The notes below the pieces were generated by a model. That model saw nothing but the letters and a program-made list of their open reading frames with translations. It did not search any database and was not told the origin of the DNA. 64,000 nt of DNA from DASQDN01 sp963833675. Its GTDB lineage: Bacteria; Acidobacteriota; Terriglobia; Bryobacterales; Bryobacteraceae. The stretch covers positions 1-64,000 of the forward strand of contig CAWHYW010000003.1 in the NCBI GenBank assembly GCA_963833675.1, read 5' to 3'. Both the position numbers and the translations under genes were made by a program. Shown here in pieces: positions 38,146-46,521 of the stretch. Every line of letters begins with the position of its first letter. Position 1 is the first letter of the stretch.

Positions 38146-39021
38146 AGAAGACATGTACTCGAGAAAACGTCGCGCGTAGCAGTCCAGCGTGGCTAGGTCG
38201 CCGCCGTGTAGCAGCGGCGAGCACATCTCGTACGCGATGCTGCCATCGAATCCACCCTCTTTGAGGGCTCGCAGGAACGACTGGTAATCGATAAAGCCCT
38301 CGCCCATCGGCACGGCTTGGGCGTAGGGTGTCTGCCGGTTATAGTTTACGAGCGCGGAATCGTATTTATATCTGGCCCGAAGCTGATAATCAGCGATAGT
38401 GGTGTGGACGGTCAACGGAGCCAGATGACGCGCGGCTGCGACCAAATCCTCTCCGTGCAGCGCAGGCGCCCAGGCATCGAACAGCGCGCGGCAGTTCGGT
38501 TCATTCACTGCCGTAATCAAATCGTGAAGGGATTGATACCCGACTCCGATGTCATGATGGTTTTGGACACCGATCGTCACACCGAAGTCAGCCGACCGGC
38601 GCGACGACTCCCGGAGCGAGTCGATAATCAGCCGCCACTGTCGTGTGAGATCGGCGGCCGGGCTCTCATAACCTGTGAAGACGCGCACGATCGATCCACC
38701 GAGATCGTTGGCAAGCCGCGCCAGTTCGGTGATGTAGTGGACCTGCATCTCCCGTTGTGGAATATCCGCGTGCTCGAGATCGGCCGTCAGATTACAGTAT
38801 CCAGCTATGACGACGGTCATACCGTTCTGTTCGAGTTTTGATCGAAGCGCTTCTCTTTCTTTTTTGCCGTAATCCAGGATGGATACGTGAGGCCGCTTCG
38901 CCATCAGCATCACACCTCCGAAGCCAAGTTTCGCGGCCTTGGCGACGACTTCATCGACGGGGAGAAACGCCTGGCCCCACAGACCGGCGTAGCTGACGGA
39001 GTGCAGCAAGAGAGTAGTCAT
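38134..39021 (-). CDS. Sugar phosphate isomerase/epimerase-like TIM-barrel protein
   Basis: This 295-residue protein resembles the xylose-isomerase-like TIM-barrel family (AP endonuclease 2 fold). Candidate metal ligands lie in IVRVFTGYES, VTIGVQNHHDIG, NCRALFDAWAPALHGEDL and GSIAYEMCSPL. It converges on and overlaps the DUF1501 gene end by 12 bases. The substrate is unknown. It is separated by 19 bases from the Suc_Fer gene on the same strand and may be part of that operon. Confidence 0.78.
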   Translation of the reverse strand: MTTLLLHSVSYAGLWGQAFLPVDEVVAKAAKLGFGGVMLMAKRPHVSILDYGKKEREALRSKLEQNGMTVVIAGYCNLTADLEHADIPQREMQVHYITELARLANDLGGSIVRVFTGYESPAADLTRQWRLIIDSLRESSRRSADFGVTIGVQNHHDIGVGYQSLHDLITAVNEPNCRALFDAWAPALHGEDLVAAARHLAPLTVHTTIADYQLRARYKYDSALVNYNRQTPYAQAVPMGEGFIDYQSFLRALKEGGFDGSIAYEMCSPLLHGGDLATLDCYARRFLEYMSSLGE

Positions 39022-39040
39022 CGTATTTAGACTGCCACAA

Positions 39041-39922
39041 TCAAAATGCCGGCTGACTATGTCCGATCAGTTCGAATTGAGGAATCGGAGAGGGCGTGCT
39101 CGAGTGGCAGGTGACAATTCCGACCAAGCCCGATCGTGACCTAAGCGTGATTTCGTGGAGACCGTCACGTCCAGTGAAATGGACTGTCCACTTATCGCTC
39201 TTGACCGCGCTTTTGTAACGGAAGCTGTCGAGAGAGAGGCGGCCGGTCTGCCGTCGAAGGAAGTAGTCGGCGGCCTGTACAACTCGGGCATAGCAACAAC
39301 GTCCGCGATAGTTGTCGAGGTGAACATCGCCGCGCGAGTATGCGTTAACAATGAAGGGAACGTCGGCCGGGGTCACATGACCGTAGTAAATACCATGTGG
39401 AAAGCAAAGTAGATTCCCCGCGAATCGATCACCGCCGACATGCGAACATTCCCACGCCTGTTCCCCCACCACTTCGCGTACGGCCTTGTAGATGGGGATG
39501 CCGAATTTCGCGCAGCATTTGTCGTGATTGCCATGCGTGCAGACCAGGAACAAAGGTTCCTCGAACGGCCGCGCCCGCTCCATCAGTTGTGCGATATCCA
39601 AGCGATCAAGCTCGTCGCAGATGGAAAGTTCAGCGTAGAGAATTGAGGGCGATATCTCCGGCGTGTTTACGATGAAGCACCGCATTCGGTCTGACCGTCG
39701 ATATGACTGCCGGATAAGAAGTGGCCGTAGGAATGGCTGCAGCTTTTGAAGATGCTCTAGGCGTTCCTTCACTGGAGTCGGCAGAGTGCTTTCGTTGATC
39801 GCGTCCGATCTCCATACCCCCGGATACTCGATGAGCAGCCAAGTGCGGACACGGGTGGCCGTGCCGAAAAGAAACTCCTGACGGTTGCGGGACTTCTCAG
39901 AGCAGAAGAACCGCTCAGTCAT
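39041..39922 (-). CDS. Sucrase/ferredoxin-like (Suc_Fer-like) thioredoxin-fold protein
   Basis: This 293-residue protein belongs to the Suc_Fer-like family. It has a Cys-rich CTHGNHDKCCAKFG segment (about 147-160), SHVGGDRFAGNLLCFPHG (about 178-195) and the WLLIEYPGVW start. The fold resembles thioredoxin-like 2Fe-2S ferredoxins. Its role is unclear; it may supply electrons. The start overlaps the JmjC/cupin stop by four bases, which links it to that oxygenase and to the short Asp-rich peptide. Confidence 0.82.
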   Translation of the reverse strand: MTERFFCSEKSRNRQEFLFGTATRVRTWLLIEYPGVWRSDAINESTLPTPVKERLEHLQKLQPFLRPLLIRQSYRRSDRMRCFIVNTPEISPSILYAELSICDELDRLDIAQLMERARPFEEPLFLVCTHGNHDKCCAKFGIPIYKAVREVVGEQAWECSHVGGDRFAGNLLCFPHGIYYGHVTPADVPFIVNAYSRGDVHLDNYRGRCCYARVVQAADYFLRRQTGRLSLDSFRYKSAVKSDKWTVHFTGRDGLHEITLRSRSGLVGIVTCHSSTPSPIPQFELIGHSQPAF

Positions 39923-41110
39923 AGGACGACGATCAGTCCATTAATGGCTAATTCGCGAACAAAAGTACGTACCGTTTGCGGATCGATCTGTTGGATAGCT
40001 AGGTCCGCCATTGAAAGTGGCTGACCCGTGGCAAGCATCTCGATCAACTGAGACGCAGCCGAGGCAAATCGCCATCGCCGGCCTTGTGCAAATACGTGCA
40101 CTTCGCCATTCGTCCCCTCTATGCGGGGCTTACGGGAATCACTCCATCGCACACGGAACGGTTGATCCTCCGGCGGCAGAACATCCGGCATTGCGCCCCA
40201 CGGAAGATTCACACGACTTCTCGGCCGGCTTTTGGCGTCCCGCTCCGAGAGAAATTCCTGAATCAGGCCGGGTCGCCATTCCTGAAGAAGCAAATCGCGA
40301 AGGCGGTCAAGCAGGGAGTTCTGCTCGTCCGCGCAGCCGAATTGCGGCAGGTCTCTGCGCACATCCTCGCTCGCTTTGAGGCGATCGACGTACCAGGCAA
40401 GAAAATCGGCTCCGTTGGGATTATTCACGCCGACGGTCAAGTGCAAAGTGGGCTCATCCAAAGGTGTCGCCACATGCCACCAGCCGCGAGGAATATAGAG
40501 CAGATCGCCGTCTTCGAGCATGCCCTCCCACAGCGGAATATCAGGTTTGTCGACGGTCGGCTCGACATCGCGAGCGAGCGGATATTTCCGCGTCATGCCG
40601 TACACTTGCCACTGCTTGCGCCCCGCTACTTGGAGGATAAAGACGTCGTGATCGTCCCAGTGCAGATCGAAGCCATGTGACGTGCGCCATCCCGCATACG
40701 CATTCACTTGAATCCGGACCCGGAAAACACGTTCGAGCGATTCCGCAAGCTGAGTGATGGGAGCATGCAGCTCGTCGACTGCGTCAAGGACAAGGGTTGC
40801 GCCGTCACGCAATTGGGTCGTCAGATCGGCAGCACGGATTCGCGCTATCGGCTGATTTGGTCGCCTTCGATTTGCGTGATAGGAAAGGAAACTCTCCGCG
40901 GCGGATCGGCTTCCCTTCGCGTGTGAGCCGGATGCGAGGTGTATCCAGCCGGTGTTGTTCGAGAATTTGATTTAGCGCGGGCCAGGGAAGCAGATCGGAG
41001 AATTTCCCGCGAGCTCCTGGAACGTGCAGGTGTTGTCGGCCCCAGCACGTTCTCAGGAACTCCTCGGAATTGTATGGCGATAGCAAGCCGGTTAGGTCAT
41101 GCGTCGCCAT
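39919..41110 (-). CDS. JmjC/cupin_4-type Fe(II)/2-oxoglutarate oxygenase (frameshifted)
   Basis: This protein of about 396 residues resembles ribosomal-oxygenase-like cupin_4 proteins. The N-terminal part (41110 to about 40888) has WGRQHLHVPG. The catalytic cupin has the iron ligands in FDLHWDDHDVFILQV (HxD) and the distal His in IPRGWWHVATPL. The C-terminus is a small winged-helix-like domain. Removing one G at about 40887-40888 gives GEFLSYHANRRR and restores a single frame. Known relatives hydroxylate amino-acid side chains of proteins. It follows a short Asp-rich peptide gene by 11 bases and precedes the Suc_Fer gene. Confidence 0.78.
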
Positions 41111-41121
41111 ACAGGTTGAGA

Positions 41122-41334
41122 TTAATCCTTGCCATCTGTGCCGTCTGAATCGGTTCCGTCGGAATCGGTACCGTCAGTGTCGTCGGCATCTCCATCCATG
41201 CCGTCGCTGTCCTTCGAGTCGGATTTATCGTCATCGGACTGCGCGGCGGCTCGGCGATGGCGCACATCATCAATGGGGTCTGAGCCTAACAGAAGCCCGG
41301 ATTTAGGGGAGTCTTGATCGAGAGGGTTCTTCAT
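41122..41334 (-). CDS. Short Asp-rich repeat peptide (candidate modified peptide precursor)
   Basis: This 70-residue peptide starts at ATG 41334 with a GAGGT ribosome-binding site 8 bases upstream. The N-terminal 35 residues look like a leader (MKNPLDQDSPKSGLLLGSDP). The C-terminal 35 residues are almost only Asp, Ser, Thr, Gly and Lys, with a repeated D-S/T-D-G-T unit. It is the first gene before the JmjC/cupin oxygenase and Suc_Fer genes. No known family is recognised. The Asp-rich tail could be a substrate for hydroxylation, or a simple metal-binding tail. Confidence 0.6.
   Translation of the reverse strand: MKNPLDQDSPKSGLLLGSDPIDDVRHRRAAAQSDDDKSDSKDSDGMDGDADDTDGTDSDGTDSDGTDGKD
41138..41182 (-). 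repeat. Three tandem 15-bp units encoding the D-S/T-D-G-T repeats
   Basis: Three adjacent units (41138-41152, 41153-41167, 41168-41182) share GT-CCGTC----TCG on the plus strand and keep the reading frame of the Asp-rich peptide. The repeat number could change by slippage without frameshift. Confidence 0.65.
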
Positions 41335-41367
41335 GGTTTGACCTCGGTTCCATTGTAGGGGATACCC

Positions 41368-42645
41368 CTAGATGGGATTGATGATCCCCTCAGTTGTGGC
41401 CTTTCCGTTCCGAATGAAGATGACCACAACTGCTGTAGCGAGTAGCGGGATGAGGCTGGCAACGATCAGGATCGGCTCAAAAGAATATCTGTCCGAGACA
41501 ACGCCAGTAAGATAGGTCGCCGCGATCGTGCCGATGCCTGCGCCAGTGCCACTTAATCCGCTGACTGATGCCACATTGCCTGTCTTGTACAGATCCGCAG
41601 GAAGAGCCAGGACGATAGTTGAGAACGCCGCATAGCAGAGTGTCGCCAGGGCGAAACAAATTACCAGCACTGCGAAGGAATGAAAGAAAACCGTCGCCGC
41701 GAGCGTGCTCATCCCGATGCCGGAAACCACTGCGACAGTGCGACGTGAGCGGCCCGTCGACCAGCCGCGCGCGATCAACCAACTCGAAAGGCCGCCGCCC
41801 GCGAAATTGCCGATGTCAGCTGCCAGAAAAGGCGCCCAGAATGCGAGCAGACTGTCTTCCGGTCGATAACCTCGGGAGACGAGATAGATTGCGAACCAAT
41901 CCGCTATGAAAAACCACACCGGATCAGTCAGAGCTTTGGAAATAACTATGCCCCAGGTTTGCGGGATACGAAGCAGCTTGCCGTAAGGGACAGAAGCTGT
42001 CTCGGTGTGAGAACTATCGCCGCGGCCGGCGAGGATTAACTCGCGTTCAGCGGGTGAAAGGCGCGGATGCTCATCCGGATTGCGATAGAGCCATCGAAAC
42101 AGTGGAATCCAAAGCAATCCCAGTGTGCCGGTTACCAGAAAACAGAGACGCCAATTCGCGGTGTGTTTGTAGATTTCGTAAACCAGGAGCGGCGCGACGG
42201 CTCCTCCAATCGCCGACCCGCTGTCGAACAACGCGACTGCCCATCCGCTTTCCTTGCGGGGGAACCATTCGGCGACGGCTTTCGTGGCGCCAGGCCAATT
42301 CGCGGATTCACCGGCGCCTAACAGGAAGCGACACGCTGCCAGGCTCTTGAGGCCGGTTGCGAAGGAAGTCAGCATCGCGGCGGCGGAGTAAAAGGCAACG
42401 GTGATCGACAAGCCCTTGCGAATACCTACCGCATCGAGGAATCGACCGGACGCGGTTTGGCCGAACGAGTACGAAATTCGGAAGGCAATAATGAGCAGCG
42501 CAAAGGTCGAATTATCCCAATGGAATTCGTCCTTGATATGAGGAGCCAGAACGCTCAACGTCTGCCGGTCGATATAGTTGATCACGGTCGACAGGAACAG
42601 AATGAAGCCGATGTACCAGCGCAGCCGTTGAATCGGTTTCCGCAT
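41368..42645 (-). CDS. MFS transporter, anion:cation symporter type (hexuronate-transporter-like)
   Basis: This 425-residue protein has about 12 membrane helices. RWYIGFILFLSTVINYIDRQTLSVLAP at the start and RFLLGAGESANWPGATKAVAEWFP in the N-terminal half are typical of the ExuT/GudP-like anion:cation symporter group, which carry sugar acids. It starts at ATG 42645 (or TTG 42660), directly after gpmI, so sugar-acid uptake may be coupled to lower glycolysis. The substrate is inferred only from family. Confidence 0.82.
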   Translation of the reverse strand: MRKPIQRLRWYIGFILFLSTVINYIDRQTLSVLAPHIKDEFHWDNSTFALLIIAFRISYSFGQTASGRFLDAVGIRKGLSITVAFYSAAAMLTSFATGLKSLAACRFLLGAGESANWPGATKAVAEWFPRKESGWAVALFDSGSAIGGAVAPLLVYEIYKHTANWRLCFLVTGTLGLLWIPLFRWLYRNPDEHPRLSPAERELILAGRGDSSHTETASVPYGKLLRIPQTWGIVISKALTDPVWFFIADWFAIYLVSRGYRPEDSLLAFWAPFLAADIGNFAGGGLSSWLIARGWSTGRSRRTVAVVSGIGMSTLAATVFFHSFAVLVICFALATLCYAAFSTIVLALPADLYKTGNVASVSGLSGTGAGIGTIAATYLTGVVSDRYSFEPILIVASLIPLLATAVVVIFIRNGKATTEGIINPI

Positions 42646-42660
42646 GGATATCGATAGCAA

Positions 42661-44196
42661 TCAGACTACTCGGAGATCGTGGCCCTTCATCTCTTTTGGC
42701 TGCTCGATTTTCAAGATGCCCAGAATTGTTGGCGAGATATCCTGTAGGGCTCCGTTAGGACGCAGTGGAGTTCGATTCTCGCCGACATAAATGAAGGGAA
42801 CAGGATTTGTCGTGTGATAGGTATGCGGGCCTTTGGTCACAGGATCGATCATCGTCTCGGCATTGCCGTGATCGGCAGTGATGATCCAGGACCCGCCATT
42901 CTGTCGAAGAGCGGTGTAAATACGCCCAAGACAGGCATCGACGGTTTCTACCGCTTTGACCGTCGGATCCATCTTCCCCGAGTGACCGACCATGTCGGCA
43001 TTCGCGAAGTTCATCACGATTACGTCGAAGGAGCCCTGGCTGATTGCATTCACCACGACATCGGCGACACCGTCCGCGCTCATTTCAGGCTTCATATCGT
43101 AAGTGGCGACTTTGGGTGAGGGCACTAATTCGCGTTCTTCTCCCGGAAAGGGTTTCTCCGCGCCCCCGTTGAAGAAGTAGGTTACATGTGCGTACTTCTC
43201 TGTCTCAGCGACGCGCAGGTTTTTATAATTCACCTGCGCCATAACGTTGGCCAGGATGTTGTCCGGATGTTCGGGAGGCAGCACGAACGGAAGATCGAAC
43301 CTTTTGTCGTACTGCGTCATCATCACGTAGAAAAGATCCTTCGGCACAAGCGATCGCGAAGGCTGTTCGAGCGTTTTGTCCGTTAACGCCATCGTGATCT
43401 CACGCGCACGGTCGGCTCGATAGTTGTAATTGATACAGACGTCGTGATCGCGGATTAGCCCAATGGGTTCGTTTCGGTCATCTACGATCGTGATCGGCTC
43501 AATAAACTCGTCTGTAACCCCGCGCTCATAAGATTTCTTTACGGCCGCGACCGGATCGGTCGCTTTCTGACCGTTCCCCTGTACCATGGCGCCGAAGGCC
43601 CGTTCAACGCGCTCCCATCGCTTGTCGCGATCCATTGCGTAGTAGCGGCCGACGACAGTAGCGATCTTGCCGATCCCATACTCGGCCATTTTTCGCTGCA
43701 ACTGTTCGAGGAATCCGGCGCCGCTCTCGGGCGGTGTGTCGCGGCCATCCATGAAGCAATGCACGAACACCTCACGCACACCCTGCTCCTTGGCCATCTT
43801 CAGCAGCGCGTAGAGATGGGTGTTCTGCGAATGGACGCCCCCGTTCGATAACAGCCCGAAAAGATGCAGGTGGCTGTTACGGGCCCGCTTCATTGCGTCT
43901 ACCAGCAGAGGATGCGAGAAAAACTCGCCCGATGAAATCATCAGGTCGATGCGCGTGACGTCCATATAGATGACGCGTCCGGCACCGATATTCAGATGGC
44001 CGACTTCACTATTCCCCATCTGTCCTTCGGGAAGACCGACATATGGTCCGGACGTGTGGACAAGCGTGTTCGAATATTCCTGCAGCAAACGATCGTAGAC
44101 GGGCTTGCGGGCCGCCAAGATCGCGTTACCCTCGACGACCGGGGAGAATCCCCAGCCGTCCAGGATCGTCAATACTACTGGACGGATCTTTGCCAT
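42661..44196 (-). CDS. gpmI: 2,3-bisphosphoglycerate-independent phosphoglycerate mutase
   Basis: This glycolytic enzyme interconverts 3- and 2-phosphoglycerate with two Mn ions. The 511-residue protein has LDGWGFSP, the phosphoserine in PEGQMGNSEVGHLNIGAG (about 55-72), HCFMDGRDTPPESG, NYRADRAREIT and the metal-binding NADMVGHSGKMD and ITADHGNAE. It starts one base inside the enolase stop (TAATG), so consecutive glycolysis steps are coupled. Confidence 0.95.
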   Translation of the reverse strand: MAKIRPVVLTILDGWGFSPVVEGNAILAARKPVYDRLLQEYSNTLVHTSGPYVGLPEGQMGNSEVGHLNIGAGRVIYMDVTRIDLMISSGEFFSHPLLVDAMKRARNSHLHLFGLLSNGGVHSQNTHLYALLKMAKEQGVREVFVHCFMDGRDTPPESGAGFLEQLQRKMAEYGIGKIATVVGRYYAMDRDKRWERVERAFGAMVQGNGQKATDPVAAVKKSYERGVTDEFIEPITIVDDRNEPIGLIRDHDVCINYNYRADRAREITMALTDKTLEQPSRSLVPKDLFYVMMTQYDKRFDLPFVLPPEHPDNILANVMAQVNYKNLRVAETEKYAHVTYFFNGGAEKPFPGEERELVPSPKVATYDMKPEMSADGVADVVVNAISQGSFDVIVMNFANADMVGHSGKMDPTVKAVETVDACLGRIYTALRQNGGSWIITADHGNAETMIDPVTKGPHTYHTTNPVPFIYVGENRTPLRPNGALQDISPTILGILKIEQPKEMKGHDLRVV

Positions 44197-45479
44197 TAGC
44201 GCTTGAACGCCTTCCTGCCGGCGTATTTCGCGCTCGCGCCGAGTTCTTCTTCGATACGCAGCAACTGGTTGTATTTTGCGATGCGGTCCGTGCGGCTCGC
44301 AGATCCGGTCTTGATCTGACCGGCGTTGGTCGCCACTGCGAGATCGGCAATGAACGTATCTTCAGTCTCACCAGATCGATGCGAAGCGATGCACGTATAG
44401 CCGGCTCGGAACGCAGTCGCCATCGCATCGAGAGTTTCAGTCAGGCTCCCGATCTGGTTCACTTTTACAAGGATGGAGTTCGCAATGCCACGATCAATGC
44501 CCATCACGAGCCGTTTCGTGTTTGTCACAAATAAATCGTCACCGACTAGCTGACACTTGCTGCCAAGACGATCTGTAAGGAGTTTCCAGCCGTCCCAATC
44601 GTCTTCCGCCATACCATCTTCGATGGAGACGATTGGATACTTCTCTACCCAGTTGGCCCAGAACTCAACCATTTGTTCCGATGTGCGCTCGCTCTTGTCG
44701 GATTTTTTGAAGATGTACTTTTTCTTGGCAGCATCGTAGAACTCGCTCGACGCCGGGTCGAGAGTAATGCCGATCTGCTCGCCGGGCTTGTAGCCGGCGA
44801 GCGTTATGGCTTCCATCACTACTTCCAGCGCTTCTTCATTCGACTTGAGATTCGGAGCGAACCCGCCTTCATCGCCGACGGCTGTCGAGTAGTTCTTCTT
44901 TTTCAGCACGCCTTTCAAAGTGTGGAAAACCTCAGCGCCCATGCGCAGCGCTTCGCCGAAACTCTCAGCTCCGTACGGAGCAACCATGAACTCCTGCGGG
45001 TCCACCGAGTTGTCTGCATGCGCGCCGCCGTTCAGAATGTTCATCATTGGGACCGGGAGAAGCGTGGCTTGGACTCCGCCGAGATATCGGTAGAGTGGCG
45101 TCTGCTGAGAGGCCGCTTCGGCCCGCGCAGTTGCCATCGATACAGCGAGAATCGCATTGGCGCCGAGTCGGCTTTTGTTCGGGGTTCCATCGATTTCGAT
45201 CATCTTGCGATCGACTGAGCCCTGATCACTCGCATCCATCCCTTGAAGCGCTGGGCCTAGTTCGGAGGTTATGTGCTCAGCCGCTTTACGAGTGCCTTTG
45301 CCGAGATACCGCTTCTTGTCGCCATCGCGCAACTCAACTGCTTCATGTTCGCCGGTTGATGCGCCGGATGGGACGGCGGCGCGGCCCATATTTCCATCGG
45401 CGAGAAAAACATCCGCCTCCACCGTTGGATTGCCACGCGAGTCGAGTATCTCTCTGCCAGCTATCTTTACAATTTCCAT
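44196..45479 (-). CDS. eno: Enolase
   Basis: Enolase dehydrates 2-phosphoglycerate to phosphoenolpyruvate. The 427-residue protein starts at ATG 45479 with IAGREILDSRGNPTVEADVFL. It has GASTGEHEAVELRDGD, VGDEGGFAPN, VSIEDGMAEDDWDGW, LVGDDLFVTN, LVKVNQIGSLTETLD and CIASHRSGETEDTFIADL. The frame extends far upstream, but the start is fixed by conservation. It precedes gpmI in the same operon. Confidence 0.96.
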   Translation of the reverse strand: MEIVKIAGREILDSRGNPTVEADVFLADGNMGRAAVPSGASTGEHEAVELRDGDKKRYLGKGTRKAAEHITSELGPALQGMDASDQGSVDRKMIEIDGTPNKSRLGANAILAVSMATARAEAASQQTPLYRYLGGVQATLLPVPMMNILNGGAHADNSVDPQEFMVAPYGAESFGEALRMGAEVFHTLKGVLKKKNYSTAVGDEGGFAPNLKSNEEALEVVMEAITLAGYKPGEQIGITLDPASSEFYDAAKKKYIFKKSDKSERTSEQMVEFWANWVEKYPIVSIEDGMAEDDWDGWKLLTDRLGSKCQLVGDDLFVTNTKRLVMGIDRGIANSILVKVNQIGSLTETLDAMATAFRAGYTCIASHRSGETEDTFIADLAVATNAGQIKTGSASRTDRIAKYNQLLRIEEELGASAKYAGRKAFKR

Positions 45480-45585
45480 TGATTTATCTCTCGGTTGGTT
45501 TGTGTGAAATCCCAGTTTCGCACACGCTGGTTTGAGTCTAGTCGTAGAGCGCGCAGGCTCATTTTCGTTTGCTCGGCCACGGCGG

Positions 45586-46440
45586 CTATCGATCCGGCGA
45601 AATGGAAACCGTCGGGTGGGGCCGCCAATTCTCAATCGCTCGCCGCCAAATATCGGCAAGACTGCTTCCGAATGCCGGCTCCTGGCCAAGAAACGCAAGG
45701 ACCTTTCCAAGCGTTTCTTCCGCCTGAGCCGGGTTGACGGCAGGGGCTTGCGTTTGCTTGCTCAACTTCTGGCCCGCTGCATTTAAGGCCACGGGCGTAT
45801 GCATGTATCGCGGCGTGGGCCAGCCGAGCAGGCGTTGCAGATGAATCTGCCTTGCTGTCGAATCGAGCAGGTCCGCGCCTCGGACGATATCGGTCACGCC
45901 TTGTTCCCGATCGTCCACCACGACCGCAAGCTGATAGGCAAAGAGCCCGTCGGCGCGCAGGATTACAAAATCCCCACAGTAATCCTCCACGTTTTGCATC
46001 TGCAAACCTTGCATCCGATCGATAAAAGTGATCGGTTCGTGGGACGTTCGCACGCGCCAGGATCTAGGCGACTTTCCGCTCAGACCTGCGCGGCAGGTCC
46101 CCCGATATCGTTCGCCCGTATCTTTTCGATTGCATCCGCATGGATAAACGTGTCCTGCTGCGCATAGCATCGCTGATACTTCGCGGTAGGCTGCTGTACG
46201 AGCGCTCTGATACACTACTTCTCCGTCCCATTCAAAGCCGAATTTTTCAAGGGTCCGGAGGATGTGCAGCGCTGCTCCGGGTTGCACTCTCGGAACATCC
46301 ACATCTTCCATGCGGACCAGCCATTTGCCGCCGTGCGCTCGCGCGTCGAGATAGCTGGCAGTGGCTGCTACCAGCGATCCAAAGTGCAGCGGTCCTGTGG
46401 GAGAGGGCGCGAATCTACCTATGTAGTTCAACGTGGACAA
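45586..46440 (-). CDS. gluQ: Glutamyl-Q tRNA(Asp) synthetase
   Basis: This truncated glutamyl-tRNA-synthetase-like enzyme glutamylates the queuosine base of tRNA(Asp). The 284-residue length is typical. It has the HIGH-type motif PSPTGPLHFGSL (about 12-23), a zinc site (CNRKD plus TC and upstream Cys) and the KMSKS-like KLSKQT near 235. No anticodon-binding domain is present, which separates it from GltX. The start is a TTG at 46440. Confidence 0.9.
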   Translation of the reverse strand: MSTLNYIGRFAPSPTGPLHFGSLVAATASYLDARAHGGKWLVRMEDVDVPRVQPGAALHILRTLEKFGFEWDGEVVYQSARTAAYREVSAMLCAAGHVYPCGCNRKDTGERYRGTCRAGLSGKSPRSWRVRTSHEPITFIDRMQGLQMQNVEDYCGDFVILRADGLFAYQLAVVVDDREQGVTDIVRGADLLDSTARQIHLQRLLGWPTPRYMHTPVALNAAGQKLSKQTQAPAVNPAQAEETLGKVLAFLGQEPAFGSSLADIWRRAIENWRPHPTVSISPDR

Positions 46441-46521
46441 CGCAAATATACAGTATAGAAGGCTTGCTACCTACCCTCTTGACGTGATATGAATTACGGC
46501 AATCCTTGTGGAGGGTGGGCA

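Noticed and set aside
40084..40680. A 198-codon open frame on the plus strand
   Set aside because: It is antisense to the JmjC/cupin oxygenase, which has clear iron-binding motifs.
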